This document shows, one piece after another, positions 43,401 to 53,211 of a DNA stretch of 64,000 nucleotides. Position 1 is the stretch's first letter, and each line of letters begins with the position of its first letter. Source of the DNA: Shewanella sp. 1CM18E. GTDB taxonomy: Bacteria > Pseudomonadota > Gammaproteobacteria > Enterobacterales > Shewanellaceae. The notes beneath the pieces are model-generated. The model worked only from the letters and a program-made list of their open reading frames with translations, was not told where the DNA came from and ran no database searches. A program made the position numbers and the translations under genes. Location: contig NZ_JALNTW010000008.1 in assembly GCF_023161665.1 (NCBI RefSeq), positions 1 through 64,000 of the forward strand. Reading direction: 5' to 3'.

Positions 43401-46208
43401 CTAGTTAGCTTTCTTATACTCAGTATAGGCTTCACCTTGACTCAACCACTTTGGCGCAGGTGCCCCTTTGAGGTAATGGTCAAAGTACTCCATCATACGA
43501 AGACTATAGTCGAGCTTATTTGGGTATTTTTTCAAATGATGTGGTTCATCTTGATACTGTAAGAACACTACATCTTTACCTGCACGGCGCATAGCCAAAT
43601 ACAGCTCAACACCTTGCTCCCAAGGCACCGCATCGTCTTTATCGCCAAACATAATCATCATTGGCGTTTTAATGCGCTCAACATAAAACACTGGCGAGTT
43701 TTCAATATACTTTTGTGGCGAACTAAATAAGCTCTCACCAATACGGCTTTGACCAGTTTCATACTGGAACTGACGCGCTAAACCACTACCATGACGAATA
43801 CCGCTGTAAGCACTGGTCATGTTAGATACTGGCGCACCTGTTACCGCAGCTTTAAAAATATTGGTCTTTGTTACCGCAAATGCTGTTTGATAACCGCCCC
43901 AAGAGTGACCTTGAATACCCACAGCATTTGGATCAGCAACGCCAATATCGATTAAATGCTGCACGCCAGAGGTTAATGCCTGCACAGATGAGTCACCAGG
44001 GTAACCCACTTCAAAACGAATATCCGGCAAGAAGATGGCGTAACCATTATCTGCAAACCAAGCAAAGTTAGGTCTATGGTTAATCTTCATCTGTGGGAAA
44101 GCGTGCAATCTATCACTCATAAAGCGATAAAAATAAACTAATACCGGATAACGCTGACCTTCAACATAATTAGTTGGTTTAATTAATACGCCATCTAAAG
44201 GTTTACCATCACCGTTTGTCCAATGCACTAATTCAGATTGCGCCCAATTAAAGTTATCACGCTGCTTATCTAAGTCAGTTTGACGCGTCGCATTTTGCGG
44301 ACTGTTATAATCAGCACTGTAAAGATCTGGGAACTGGTCATAACGCTCTTTCGAGTAAATAATTGTGCTAGCATCTTTACTACGCGCCAACATTTTAAGC
44401 TTGTAATCACCATCCATAAATGATGTTACACCTGCAACTCCCAGTTGTACTTGATAAAAGCCATCACCTTTAGTTTTATCGTGATAGCCCTGAACCAATA
44501 TTTTTTCATCAGTGGCAAGCACATTTGGCGTATCTTCATCTTCAACTAACCCGGTAACCCGGTATTGAATTTGCTGCTTACGCCCCTCGCCTGCTGTTAG
44601 CATAAAAGTATCGTGCGAAGTGGTATCTGTTTGCCAAATATCGAATTTATCGTACAGCAATAAACCTGCATCATCGGCAACCCAAGGGCCAAAACCATAG
44701 CCTGGTGCATTTGATGGGTAGTCGTGATCTTCATTCGCAAACGATACACCTAAGTTTTTAGTGATATTCGTGCGGCGATCTTGCGCTATTTCATAGAGGA
44801 AAACATTGCCGTGTAAGTAATAAGCAACAAACTTTTCACCCGGGGATAATACAGGATCGTCCGAGCTACTTTGCTGAGTTAGCAATGGAATTTTGCGGCC
44901 AGTATTTAAATCAACAAGATAATAATCACGATAAAAACCCGCCCAAGTGATCATCTTGCGATAAGGTAAGTCTGAGCTAGCCAATACATAACGCTTTTGT
45001 TGCTGCACCTCGATATCAGGCACTTGTAAGTCAGCCAATTGCACCAGGTTATTAGCATTTACATGCAGTACAGCCAAGTAGGTACGCTTCTGCTCTTTCT
45101 TATATTGCTTTACTTCATGTGGTTTGATGCGCGGGTCATCGCCATGCCACACTCTTAACTCACGTGCAGAGGTGATAACGCTTTGATCATATAAGTCAGC
45201 CTCTGACTCCACTTTAGCAAGCTCAATTTGTTGACTGACCTGTGGAACCCGGCCAAAGAATAAACGCTGGCTATCATCAGAAAAGCGCAGTTCTGCGTAT
45301 CTATTTAAGGTCCAGTCATCAGCCTTAGGTGCTGCAATCAATTTGTTGGTTTCAAGATTCAACAAAGATAATTGATACTCACGACCATAGGGTAAAGCCT
45401 CTGCATTACCAAAAGTAAAACCTAAATATTTACCATCATGACTTAAGGCTATTGAGCCAACTTGCTGTTGTTTAAAACTCTTTACTATCGAGGCACTATT
45501 GTTGGCAAGTTTAACCAATCTTAGCTCGTGTTTATTGGTTTCAATATTATTTATTGCTAAAGCGAAATTAAGTCCTGACTTATCGAAATTAAACGCTGTA
45601 ACATCATTAAACTTAATTGATTTAAGGTTATTAAGGTCAACTAGTTCAACCAATGAGCCTTTATCAAAATCATCTACTTTTGTTTCACTTTCAGCATTTT
45701 TTGCTTTAGCGGCTGATTTTTCATCTTTTTTCTTTTCGTCAGCTTCAAACCAAATGGCCAAATGGCTGCCTGTGTCATTGAATTCAAAAGATTTAACACG
45801 CTCGTAACGTACTTCTTCACCAGTACTAGTATCGAGTAGTATTAAGCCAGCTTTCAACTTTTTCTTTGCTTTCTTACTCGCCTTTTCAGAATCAAGTAAA
45901 GGTACAGCATCCACAAAAGCCACAAAGCGACCATCATGGCTTATTTTTGGCTTGCTACCACCAGCAACATTAAACTGTTTATTAGCGATTAAACTTTTCA
46001 CAAATCCATGGCTATCGCCGCGGTCTGGCTCAACTTCAACCGCTAGCATGTTACCGTTGTCAGACAAAACAGGCTTATTAAGCGATTCAAATCGCATAAT
46101 ATCATCGGGGGTGATGCTATTTGTCGCAGCAATTAAGTTTGCAGATAACAAACTTGTCGAGAATAGCAATAATGACTTTATTGGTAGTGACTTCAAGGTC
46201 TTCCTCAT
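43401..46208 (-). CDS. Secreted S9-family serine peptidase (prolyl-oligopeptidase type)
   Basis: The 935-residue precursor has a signal peptide (cleavage near LIAA), a beta-propeller-like region (about 40-640) and a C-terminal alpha/beta-hydrolase domain. The catalytic serine lies in GHSWGGYQ. The aspartate is in FGDKDDAVPW and the histidine in DEPHHLKKYP, all in the expected order. It should cleave short peptides in the periplasm. A Lys-rich insert (residues about 110-180) with DEKKKDEKSAAKAKN is unusual. The gene is monocistronic. Confidence 0.92.
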   Translation of the reverse strand: MRKTLKSLPIKSLLLFSTSLLSANLIAATNSITPDDIMRFESLNKPVLSDNGNMLAVEVEPDRGDSHGFVKSLIANKQFNVAGGSKPKISHDGRFVAFVDAVPLLDSEKASKKAKKKLKAGLILLDTSTGEEVRYERVKSFEFNDTGSHLAIWFEADEKKKDEKSAAKAKNAESETKVDDFDKGSLVELVDLNNLKSIKFNDVTAFNFDKSGLNFALAINNIETNKHELRLVKLANNSASIVKSFKQQQVGSIALSHDGKYLGFTFGNAEALPYGREYQLSLLNLETNKLIAAPKADDWTLNRYAELRFSDDSQRLFFGRVPQVSQQIELAKVESEADLYDQSVITSARELRVWHGDDPRIKPHEVKQYKKEQKRTYLAVLHVNANNLVQLADLQVPDIEVQQQKRYVLASSDLPYRKMITWAGFYRDYYLVDLNTGRKIPLLTQQSSSDDPVLSPGEKFVAYYLHGNVFLYEIAQDRRTNITKNLGVSFANEDHDYPSNAPGYGFGPWVADDAGLLLYDKFDIWQTDTTSHDTFMLTAGEGRKQQIQYRVTGLVEDEDTPNVLATDEKILVQGYHDKTKGDGFYQVQLGVAGVTSFMDGDYKLKMLARSKDASTIIYSKERYDQFPDLYSADYNSPQNATRQTDLDKQRDNFNWAQSELVHWTNGDGKPLDGVLIKPTNYVEGQRYPVLVYFYRFMSDRLHAFPQMKINHRPNFAWFADNGYAIFLPDIRFEVGYPGDSSVQALTSGVQHLIDIGVADPNAVGIQGHSWGGYQTAFAVTKTNIFKAAVTGAPVSNMTSAYSGIRHGSGLARQFQYETGQSRIGESLFSSPQKYIENSPVFYVERIKTPMMIMFGDKDDAVPWEQGVELYLAMRRAGKDVVFLQYQDEPHHLKKYPNKLDYSLRMMEYFDHYLKGAPAPKWLSQGEAYTEYKKAN

Positions 46209-46448
46209 TATTATTTTATTAGACTAAAGTAGACTTTTTAGGCTTCTGGCGAACAATCATCGTCATAAGCAGTTATTTATGCAAGTTAGCCTACAGAAAA
46301 AAACGTGAGATTGCTCACTATTTACTGTGAAAGTTGTTTAAAAGTGTTTAAAATACCTCGCATAAAAAGAAAATATATCAAGTTACTTATCATGCCGTGT
46401 GGCATGGTTAGACAATTGCAGTAACGCCTAACCCTGGTAGGACTATCC

Positions 46449-47459
46449 ATGACAAAAAGAACTATAACCGTTATCCCTGGTGATGGGATTGGCCCAAGCA
46501 TTATCGACTCAGCACTAAAAATCCTTGATAAAGCTGGTTGTGATTTTGAATATGAATTTGCTGATGCTGGCTTAGTTGCTTTAGAAAAACACGGCGAATT
46601 ACTGCCTCAGCGTACGCTAGAGCTTATCGAGAAAAACCGCATTACTCTTAAAGGCCCACTAACAACTCCTGTTGGCGAAGGCTTCACTTCTATTAACGTA
46701 AGCCTACGTAAGCAATTCAGCCTATACGCTAACGTGCGTCCTGTTTTATCTTTCAAAGGCACCCAGGCTCGTTACGATAATATCGATATCATCACAGTAC
46801 GTGAAAACACTGAAGGTATGTATTCAGGCCTAGGCCAAACAGTATCTGATGACGGTGCAACCGCTGAAGCGACAAGTATTATTACTCGTCAAGGCGCAGA
46901 GCAAATCACCACTTTTGCTTATGAACTTGCTCGTAAGGAAGGTCGCAAAAAGGTCACTATCGTTCACAAAGCTAACATTATGAAGTCGACTTCTGGTTTA
47001 TTCCTAAAAGTTGCTCGCGAAGTGAGTCAACGTTACCCAGACATCACGACTGAAGAAATGATTGTTGATGCGACTTGCATGAAGCTAGTGATGAACCCAG
47101 AAAACTTCGATGTGATTGTTACGACTAACCTATTTGGTGACATTCTATCTGATCTTTGTGCGGGCCTTGTTGGTGGTCTAGGTATGGCGCCAGGTGCCAA
47201 CATTGGTAGCGATGCAGCTATCTTTGAAGCGGTACACGGTAGCGCACCTGATATTGCAGGTAAAAACTTAGCCAACCCAACTTCAGTTGTTCTAGCATCT
47301 ATTCAAATGCTTGAATACTTAGGCATGGGTGATAAAGCAGAGCTTATCCGCAATGCGATTACTGCTGTAATTGAAGAAGGCGACCGCACCACGCGCGATC
47401 TTGGTGGTACTCACGGTACGACTGATTTCACTCAAGCTGTGATTGAGCGTTTATCTTAA
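46449..47459 (+). CDS. icd: Isocitrate dehydrogenase, short NAD-type
   Basis: The 336-residue enzyme of the isocitrate/isopropylmalate dehydrogenase family oxidises isocitrate to 2-oxoglutarate. Motifs are IPGDGIGP, the substrate site TSINVSLRKQF, VRENTEGMYSGL, DATCMKLVMNPENFD and GSDAAIFEAVHGSAPDIAGKN. The short length and the cofactor region resemble NAD-dependent bacterial IDHs and homoisocitrate-type enzymes rather than the 416-residue NADP enzyme of E. coli, so NAD use is inferred. It is monocistronic and ends at a strong terminator. Confidence 0.9.
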   Translation: MTKRTITVIPGDGIGPSIIDSALKILDKAGCDFEYEFADAGLVALEKHGELLPQRTLELIEKNRITLKGPLTTPVGEGFTSINVSLRKQFSLYANVRPVLSFKGTQARYDNIDIITVRENTEGMYSGLGQTVSDDGATAEATSIITRQGAEQITTFAYELARKEGRKKVTIVHKANIMKSTSGLFLKVAREVSQRYPDITTEEMIVDATCMKLVMNPENFDVIVTTNLFGDILSDLCAGLVGGLGMAPGANIGSDAAIFEAVHGSAPDIAGKNLANPTSVVLASIQMLEYLGMGDKAELIRNAITAVIEEGDRTTRDLGGTHGTTDFTQAVIERLS

Positions 47460-47496
47460 CCTGCTTAAATAGCAGAATTAATTCTGCCATTTAAAT

Positions 47497-47530
47497 AAAA
47501 AGACCCTATGTTTTCACATGGGGTCTTTTT
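47497..47530 (+). terminator. Terminator of icd
   Basis: AAAAAGACCC..TATGT and ACAT..GGGTCTTTTT form a long stem ending in a T run. Confidence 0.85.
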
Positions 47531-47587
47531 TTATCTGTGTTCGGATAGAATTAATACAATCTAACCGACTAACTTTCTAGCTTATTT

Positions 47588-48670
47588 TTACCAAGGCTGA
47601 GTTGGACGTAGGCAAAGGTGAACAGTCACTTCGTCTCGGTCATGGTAAAGATGCTTAGCCGCGATAGAAAAATCATCTACGCCATTTTCTTTTAAAATCT
47701 CAGCCATAGTCTCAAGAATGGTTGAAACTTCTTTATAACGCGCTTTCATTGGCAGCTTAAGGTTGAAGATAGACTCTTTAAACCAACCATTGATTGCCCA
47801 AGCTTCGATAAGCTCAGCTACGCGAGATGGCTTTTCAATCATGTCACAAACAAGCCAAGTAATATTCTTTCTTGGTGGTTCAAATCTAAAGCCGTCTGCT
47901 TGATAGTGTTTTACCTGGCCGGTGTCCATTAAGCCTTGATCCATCGGACCGTTATCAACAGCAGCGACAAACATACCACGGCGAACTAGCTGGTATGTCC
48001 AACCACCTGGGCAAGCACCAAGATCTACCGCTTTCATACCACTACTTAAACGCGTCTCTTGCTCATCTTTTGGAATAAAGTGAATGAAGGCTTCATCAAG
48101 CTTTAGCGTTGAGCGACTTGGCGCATCAGCAGCAATCTTAAGTCGTGGGATCCCCATAAAGTATGGCGAGCTATTGTTACTCAATGAGTAACCCACATAC
48201 GCTTGGCCTGACGCCACAAAACATACATGAATAATTGGACGCTTAGTGTTTTCTTTTTCAAGCAAAGTGCCTGATTTTTTCAAAGCTTGACGCAGCGGTA
48301 CTGTAAACTTGCGGCAGAAATTAGACAGCTCTTTTGCTTCGTTTGTATCTGGCGTTTCAACACGCAGTTCACCGGCTTTGTTTACTTGCGCTAGTGCTTC
48401 AACAATTGGGCTAATTCTATCTTGCTCAGGTAAACCTTTTAGCAGTTCTTTTGCCGCAAACATCTGTCTGGCAAAAATAAGTGAGTCTAGGCTGATATTT
48501 TTCGCCAAAACTTCTGCATCGCCAGCTTGAAAGCATTGAAAAATCACATAAGCATCGTTGTTGTTAGTTTTTACAAAACCACCAATATCGAGCTCAGCCG
48601 CACGCACTTGGATCTCTGCAGCGCAATCTTTCTCATAACCAGCACGGCAAAATAAAAATAGGTTTATCAT
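47588..48670 (-). CDS. rlmM: 23S rRNA 2'-O-methyltransferase RlmM
   Basis: The 360-residue protein methylates the ribose of C2498 in 23S rRNA (E. coli RlmM has 366 residues). An N-terminal THUMP-like region starts [20 protein letters not shown]. The Rossmann domain has the SAM motif [19 protein letters not shown] near residue 220 and the catalytic K-D-K-E set in the following strands ([19 protein letters not shown]). The ATG at 48670 has AGGA six bases upstream. The ten extra residues of the longest frame are not conserved in the family as remembered. Gene order rlmM-ygdD-gcvA is that of E. coli, with one insertion. Confidence 0.95.
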   Translation of the reverse strand: MINLFLFCRAGYEKDCAAEIQVRAAELDIGGFVKTNNNDAYVIFQCFQAGDAEVLAKNISLDSLIFARQMFAAKELLKGLPEQDRISPIVEALAQVNKAGELRVETPDTNEAKELSNFCRKFTVPLRQALKKSGTLLEKENTKRPIIHVCFVASGQAYVGYSLSNNSSPYFMGIPRLKIAADAPSRSTLKLDEAFIHFIPKDEQETRLSSGMKAVDLGACPGGWTYQLVRRGMFVAAVDNGPMDQGLMDTGQVKHYQADGFRFEPPRKNITWLVCDMIEKPSRVAELIEAWAINGWFKESIFNLKLPMKARYKEVSTILETMAEILKENGVDDFSIAAKHLYHDRDEVTVHLCLRPTQPW

Positions 48671-48782
48671 TGAATTTCCTGAAGATAAAAATAGTATCAA
48701 TCAAAGTGTCGCGACAAAATCTCTGACACAAGCTTTCAAAAGCATAGCGTTTAAACAACCAGCGTAATTGAATAATTGATAT

Positions 48783-48818
48783 AAAAAAGCGGCCAACAAA
48801 GTTGTTGCCCGCTATTTT
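48783..48818 (-). terminator. Terminator between ygdD and rlmM
   Basis: On the minus strand AGCGGGCAACA pairs with TGTTGGCCGCT (one mismatch) and ends in six T. Confidence 0.75.
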
Positions 48819-48890
48819 ACACTGTTCAAGCTTTGCTGTGTACTGTCTAATATTTAATTATCAGCGCTCGAGCATAAACCCAGTTAGCAC

Positions 48891-49277
48891 TTAATCGAGT
48901 TCTTTGACTCGGTTGCGCCACACAGCAACCGCAATTAATAGCCAGCCTAATAGAAAACACACGCCGCCCATTGGGGTAACCGGTCCAGTCCACTTAGCGC
49001 CAATCAGCGCGTACATATAAAGTGAGCCAGAAAACAGCACCATACCGGCCATAAATAAGTAACCCGCCCAATCAAGTAATCGCGACTTGATCCAATGACC
49101 AGAAAAAGCGACCGCAATTAACGCAAAGGTATGATAAAACTGATACTCAACGCCCAAATTAAAAATAGCGATAAGCTCAGGTGGAGCAACATTTTTAAGC
49201 CCGTGGGCACCAAATGCACCTAATGCTACGGCAATGAAACCACTTAACGCTGCAAGCAGCAAAAATCCATTACGCAT
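48891..49277 (-). CDS. YgdD-like inner-membrane protein (DUF423)
   Basis: The 128-residue protein has four membrane segments and the DUF423 features: GFIAVALGAFGAHGLK near the start, a FNLGVEYQFYHTFALIAVA helix, SGSLYMYALIG and TPMGGVCFLLGWLLIA. The family's function is unknown. It sits between gcvA and rlmM, as ygdD does in E. coli. Confidence 0.9.
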   Translation of the reverse strand: MRNGFLLLAALSGFIAVALGAFGAHGLKNVAPPELIAIFNLGVEYQFYHTFALIAVAFSGHWIKSRLLDWAGYLFMAGMVLFSGSLYMYALIGAKWTGPVTPMGGVCFLLGWLLIAVAVWRNRVKELD

Positions 49278-49320
49278 TGACCCTCTCCCCTTAACAATTA
49301 AAAATCAGCTTAATAGTCAG

Positions 49321-50079
49321 CTAGCTGATGCCGATAAACTGACGAGCACTGGCAATAGCTTGCTCTAGGTTAGCTTCTAACGTAGTCCCTGACGACTTCC
49401 TCGGCTTAAAACTATGATCGCCATCGGTTAACCATTGAAGTTGTACTTTATCCATTATCGGCCAAGTCTCAACTAATCCTTTATGACCAAACTTATCGCG
49501 CTCACCTTGGATCACCATTATCGGCGCTAAACAGCGTTCTATAGGCTCTAACCGCGGCTCACCACCATTTAATGGAATAAATGGATAACCTAAACAGACA
49601 ACCCCATCAACTAGCACTGTTTCAGCTAAAATGGCTGACATGCGCCCGCCCATAGACTTACCCACTAGAAACACACGCTTTGGCTGAAACTGCTGCTTTA
49701 AAATAGTCAGTTGCAAAGCATAATCCGCGATTAACTTAGGTGCTCTATCTGGCGGACGTCGTTTACCGTCAATGGCGTTCGCGCGCATATAAGGAAAATT
49801 AAACCGCGCAACAACAGTATTGCCACTTGCCAAACCATTCGCCATCGCAGTCATAAACTCATGGTGCATGTTTGCGCCTGCGCCATGGGTTAACACGATT
49901 AAAGTGTCACAGTCGCTTGCTCTGGCATTGTTATCATCGTCTTTATTGCTAGCTTTATCATTAGTGATAACAAACTGCTCTGCATCAAAGGTCAGATCCT
50001 CAAAGGACAATGCCGCAATAGCAGCCGTCAGCTCGCCGTCTAAATAAGCTTGCTTTAAGTTATCCAGTAAGCAGCTCAC
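49321..50079 (-). CDS. Alpha/beta hydrolase of the Tex30/KANL3 type
   Basis: The 252-residue protein shows the hydrolase core: LIVLTHGAGANMHHEF (oxyanion region), RFNFPYMR, the nucleophile elbow VGKSMGGRMSA, and GDHSFKPRKSSG with the catalytic histidine. It resembles the dienelactone-hydrolase-like Tex30/KANL3 group, whose substrates are unknown. Its start lies 20 bases inside the gcvA gene, so the two overlap and are probably cotranscribed. In E. coli this gene is absent between gcvA and ygdD. Confidence 0.85.
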   Translation of the reverse strand: MSCLLDNLKQAYLDGELTAAIAALSFEDLTFDAEQFVITNDKASNKDDDNNARASDCDTLIVLTHGAGANMHHEFMTAMANGLASGNTVVARFNFPYMRANAIDGKRRPPDRAPKLIADYALQLTILKQQFQPKRVFLVGKSMGGRMSAILAETVLVDGVVCLGYPFIPLNGGEPRLEPIERCLAPIMVIQGERDKFGHKGLVETWPIMDKVQLQWLTDGDHSFKPRKSSGTTLEANLEQAIASARQFIGIS

Positions 50080-50971
50080 TGCGCGTCTCCTCTTCGAACA
50101 TATCTAGCATCCATTCTCTAAAGGCCGCCACCTTACCGATTTCAGCATGGTTTTGTTGGCACACTAGGTAATATGCATTTTTACTGACTAAAACTTCAGG
50201 GAATGGGCAAACCAGTCGGCCCGCTTTAATATCAGGTCTTGCAAGTACACTGTAGCCTAGCGCCACACCTTGACCGTGAGCAGCCGCTTGTAACACAAGT
50301 GAGGAATGACTAAATATTGGACCTTGGTTCACATTAATATCAGTAATTCCACATTGCCTAAACCAAGCTTGCCAATCTTGGCGACTTGAGTCATGTAATA
50401 GGGTGTGATTTCTTAAATCACTTGGCTTTTCTAATGGCTTAGGCCCATTGAGTAAAAGAGGCGAACAAACAGGGATCAACACTTCATTTCTGAGCTTATC
50501 TGCGCGCATTCCTTGCCAGTTACCCATGCCATAATAAATCGCAACATCAACGTCATCAGTTAATGAACCATCTTCGTCATCAACCGCTTTAATACGCACG
50601 TCAATTTCAGGATTTTTTTCGCTAAACTTGGCAAGTCTGGGCACTAACCATTGAATCGCAAAGCTAGGCGAGGTGGCCACTGTAAGCGAACCTATCGCAC
50701 TGCGAGCAAGCAATCTATCTGTCGCATCAGCTAGCTGGGTAAAAATATCTTTGATATCGAGAAAGTAGCTTTGGCCTTCTTCTGTTAGCAGTAATGAGCG
50801 ATTCTTTCGGCGGAATAATTTTAATCCGAGATACTCTTCTAATGCCTTAATTTGGTGACTCACTGCAGCTTGGGTAACAAACAGTTCTTCGGCTGCTCGA
50901 GTAAAGCTTAAATGCCTCGCTGCCGCTTCAAATGCCTTAACCGCATTTAGCGGAGGTAATCGTCTTGCCAT
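50060..50971 (-). CDS. gcvA: LysR-type regulator GcvA
   Basis: The 303-residue regulator has an N-terminal helix-turn-helix (RHLSFTRAAEELFVTQAAVSHQIKALEEYLG, read here as the motif AAEELFVTQAAVSHQIK) and a C-terminal substrate-binding domain from about residue 90. The opening MARRLPPLNAVKAFEAAARH is typical of GcvA, which controls the glycine cleavage system with glycine and purines as signals. Its usual neighbours ygdD and rlmM follow. The gcv operon itself is not in this window. Confidence 0.88.
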   Translation of the reverse strand: MARRLPPLNAVKAFEAAARHLSFTRAAEELFVTQAAVSHQIKALEEYLGLKLFRRKNRSLLLTEEGQSYFLDIKDIFTQLADATDRLLARSAIGSLTVATSPSFAIQWLVPRLAKFSEKNPEIDVRIKAVDDEDGSLTDDVDVAIYYGMGNWQGMRADKLRNEVLIPVCSPLLLNGPKPLEKPSDLRNHTLLHDSSRQDWQAWFRQCGITDINVNQGPIFSHSSLVLQAAAHGQGVALGYSVLARPDIKAGRLVCPFPEVLVSKNAYYLVCQQNHAEIGKVAAFREWMLDMFEEETRSELLTG

Positions 50972-51152
50972 AGTGATACAGATCCCGATTTTTAATTAGT
51001 TTTTCTAATGGGTATTGTTACATTTTATCGTTTGTAAAGGCCAGCCCTTTTGGTCAAAATTTGCGCCAACGAAAAGACACTAGTTGGACAGCCTCTACGA
51101 CGTAAATGGGGAATGTCTAACAACCCGAATATCAGCCTGGAGGCTACCGCGT

Positions 51153-51386
51153 ATGTTAAACCTTAAATCAGTATTTGTTATTGCTATCCTTGGCGTTTCT
51201 GCATCAGCTATGGCTGACGATACCAGCATTAATACCAAAGACATTGAAGCAACACTAACAGCTAACTTAGCAGAAAGCATGGAATTAATGCAGGACCAAC
51301 TTACTGCTGAATTAGACACAATGCTGATTATTGACGAACAAAAGAAGAATGAAGAAGCGACAGCAAAAGTATTACTTGCTGACTAA
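51153..51386 (+). CDS. Small periplasmic protein divergent from gcvA
   Basis: The 77-residue precursor has a signal peptide (MLNLKSVFVIAILGVSASAMA) and an acidic helical mature part (DIEATLTANLAESMELMQDQ). GGAGG lies nine bases before the ATG at 51153. The longer frame begins at 51084 without a signal sequence. It is divergent from gcvA and ends at a terminator. The family is unknown. Confidence 0.75.
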   Translation: MLNLKSVFVIAILGVSASAMADDTSINTKDIEATLTANLAESMELMQDQLTAELDTMLIIDEQKKNEEATAKVLLAD

Positions 51387-51410
51387 ACTCGCTCTTAACA
51401 CTTCGCTTTA

Positions 51411-51436
51411 AAGCCACCTGCAAGGTGGCTTTTTTG
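51411..51436 (+). terminator. Terminator of the small periplasmic protein gene
   Basis: AAGCCACC pairs with GGTGGCTT around TGCAA, followed by T residues. Confidence 0.8.
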
Positions 51437-51483
51437 TATCTAATACTCACAGGCTTCACTATCAAGTTGCCCGCTGAAGTACA

Positions 51484-51511
51484 AAAAAGGCGACTTAAAC
51501 TAAGCCGCCTT
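51484..51511 (-). terminator. Terminator of thiI
   Basis: On the minus strand AAAGGCGGCTTAG pairs imperfectly with AAGTCGCCTTT and ends in six T. Confidence 0.75.
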
Positions 51512-51548
51512 TGTCATACTTAAACTAATAAGCCTTTATTGGCTCAAA

Positions 51549-53003
51549 TTAAGGACGGTAAACCTTAACATTAGTGTAACCTTGCTCTTGTAGGTAAAGT
51601 GCTTGTAGCTTACTCATCACACCGCGGTCGCAATATAATAAATAGCTCTTCTCTTTATCTAAATCGGCAAACTGAGTCGCTAACTTGTAGAACGGAATTG
51701 CCTTAACTTCCACGCCATCAACTTCAAGCGGAGACTTCTCTTCCTCTTCTGGTGCGCGAACATCAATAATGATCTCGCCAGCGTTAATTGCATCTACAGT
51801 TTCAGTTTCAGTGATCTTTGTATCCATCTGCGCAGCAATCTCCCTAATATCGATAATTTCAGCATCTGCAATCACGCGATCTAGCAGATCTTCAGAAAAC
51901 TTGGCTTCTTCGGCTTCAACTTTAGATAATACCGCTTTCACAGTTGGTTTTTGTGAGATCACGCCGCAGTATTCAGGAATCGATTTGGCAAAATCTTCAG
52001 TACCAATTTGGCGGCTCAAGTTAATAATGTCTTGCTTATCCATGGCGATTAACGGACGTAAGATAAGTTGCTCAGTGCAGCGGTCAATCACGTTTAGGTT
52101 AGTTAGTGTCTGGCTAGATACCTGACCCATAGCTTCACCCGTGACGAGTGCTTGAATACCCATTTTTTGCGCTACACGTGCAGCAGCACGCATCATCATA
52201 CGCTTTAATACTACGCCCATTTGGCCGTTATCTACGCGCTCTAGAATTTCTTGCACTACAGGATCAAACGGTACAGATATAAACTTAACCTTGTGCGACT
52301 CACTGTACTTTTGCCATAAATGGTAAGCAACCTGCTTAACACCGATTTCGTGTTGATCGCCACCTAAGTTAAAGAAACAGTAATGGGTACGCGAGCCACG
52401 CTTAATGAATTGGTAACTAGATACGCCAGAGTCGAAACCGCCTGAGATCAGAGACAATACGTCTTCTTGGGTCGCCATAGGGAAACCACCTAAACCTTCG
52501 ATACGCTTATCGATTAAGTACAACTGCTCATTATCGATTTCTAAATGAACAGTCATGTCTGGATCTTTTAAGCGAACTCCCGCAGCGTCGGTAAACTGGT
52601 TTAAACCACCACCTACATAGCGCTCAACTTCAATTGAGTTAAAGTCATGCTTACCAGCACGTTTTACTCGTACACAAAAAGTTTTACCCGCTAGCTGGTC
52701 TTTGTATACCGCTAAAGTTTGCTTATAGATATCATCAACAGAGGTAAAGGTACTTACGTTAACTTGTAATACATGGGCAATACCCGGGATACACGCTAAA
52801 CGCTCACCAAACGCTTCAACCAGATCGGGTCTATCATCTGGCACCATAACCATGATTTTGTCCCACTGGCGCTGTACTTTGGCAGTCTCATCAACTTTCT
52901 TAAGTACGTTACGAATGTTAGTTTCAAGCATTTTGGTAAAGCGCATTCTTACCGGCTTGCTTTTCATCATGATTTCAGGAAACAGTTTTACGATAAATTT
53001 CAT
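51549..53003 (-). CDS. thiI: tRNA 4-thiouridine sulfurtransferase ThiI
   Basis: The 484-residue protein adds sulfur to uridine 8 of tRNA and helps make the thiazole of thiamine. Order: ferredoxin-like and THUMP domains (1-165), the PP-loop ATPase motif [14 protein letters not shown] near residue 185, the first active cysteine in [12 protein letters not shown] near residue 344, and a C-terminal rhodanese domain (about 400-484) with the persulfide cysteine in [11 protein letters not shown]. Length equals E. coli ThiI (482) within two residues. The gene is monocistronic. Confidence 0.97.
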   Translation of the reverse strand: MKFIVKLFPEIMMKSKPVRMRFTKMLETNIRNVLKKVDETAKVQRQWDKIMVMVPDDRPDLVEAFGERLACIPGIAHVLQVNVSTFTSVDDIYKQTLAVYKDQLAGKTFCVRVKRAGKHDFNSIEVERYVGGGLNQFTDAAGVRLKDPDMTVHLEIDNEQLYLIDKRIEGLGGFPMATQEDVLSLISGGFDSGVSSYQFIKRGSRTHYCFFNLGGDQHEIGVKQVAYHLWQKYSESHKVKFISVPFDPVVQEILERVDNGQMGVVLKRMMMRAAARVAQKMGIQALVTGEAMGQVSSQTLTNLNVIDRCTEQLILRPLIAMDKQDIINLSRQIGTEDFAKSIPEYCGVISQKPTVKAVLSKVEAEEAKFSEDLLDRVIADAEIIDIREIAAQMDTKITETETVDAINAGEIIIDVRAPEEEEKSPLEVDGVEVKAIPFYKLATQFADLDKEKSYLLYCDRGVMSKLQALYLQEQGYTNVKVYRP

Positions 53004-53156
53004 TGGTCTTCCGCGAGGAGTAGTTTAAACAGCAATTCTCCGATTATAACAAGATCGAGCCGCAATTGCGTATAAGCAATCTCTGTTTGTCTCGACAAAA
53101 GCGCAAATATTCTGCTTAAAAATCGACTTATCGGGTAAATTTTCGACCTCAAAAAT

Positions 53157-53194
53157 AAAAACACGCCATTAAGTAAACTTAATAGCGCGTTTTA
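53157..53194 (-). terminator. Terminator of pomAB
   Basis: AAAACACGC..ATTAAGT and ..CTTAAT..GCGCGTTTT form an imperfect stem 20 bases behind the pomB stop. Confidence 0.6.
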
Positions 53195-53211
53195 ATCATT
53201 TTACTTAGTGA

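Noticed and set aside
50972..51152. GcvB small RNA divergent from gcvA
   Set aside because: The position fits E. coli, but no G/U-rich target-binding region is visible, and a small protein gene with a good ribosome-binding site occupies the strand.
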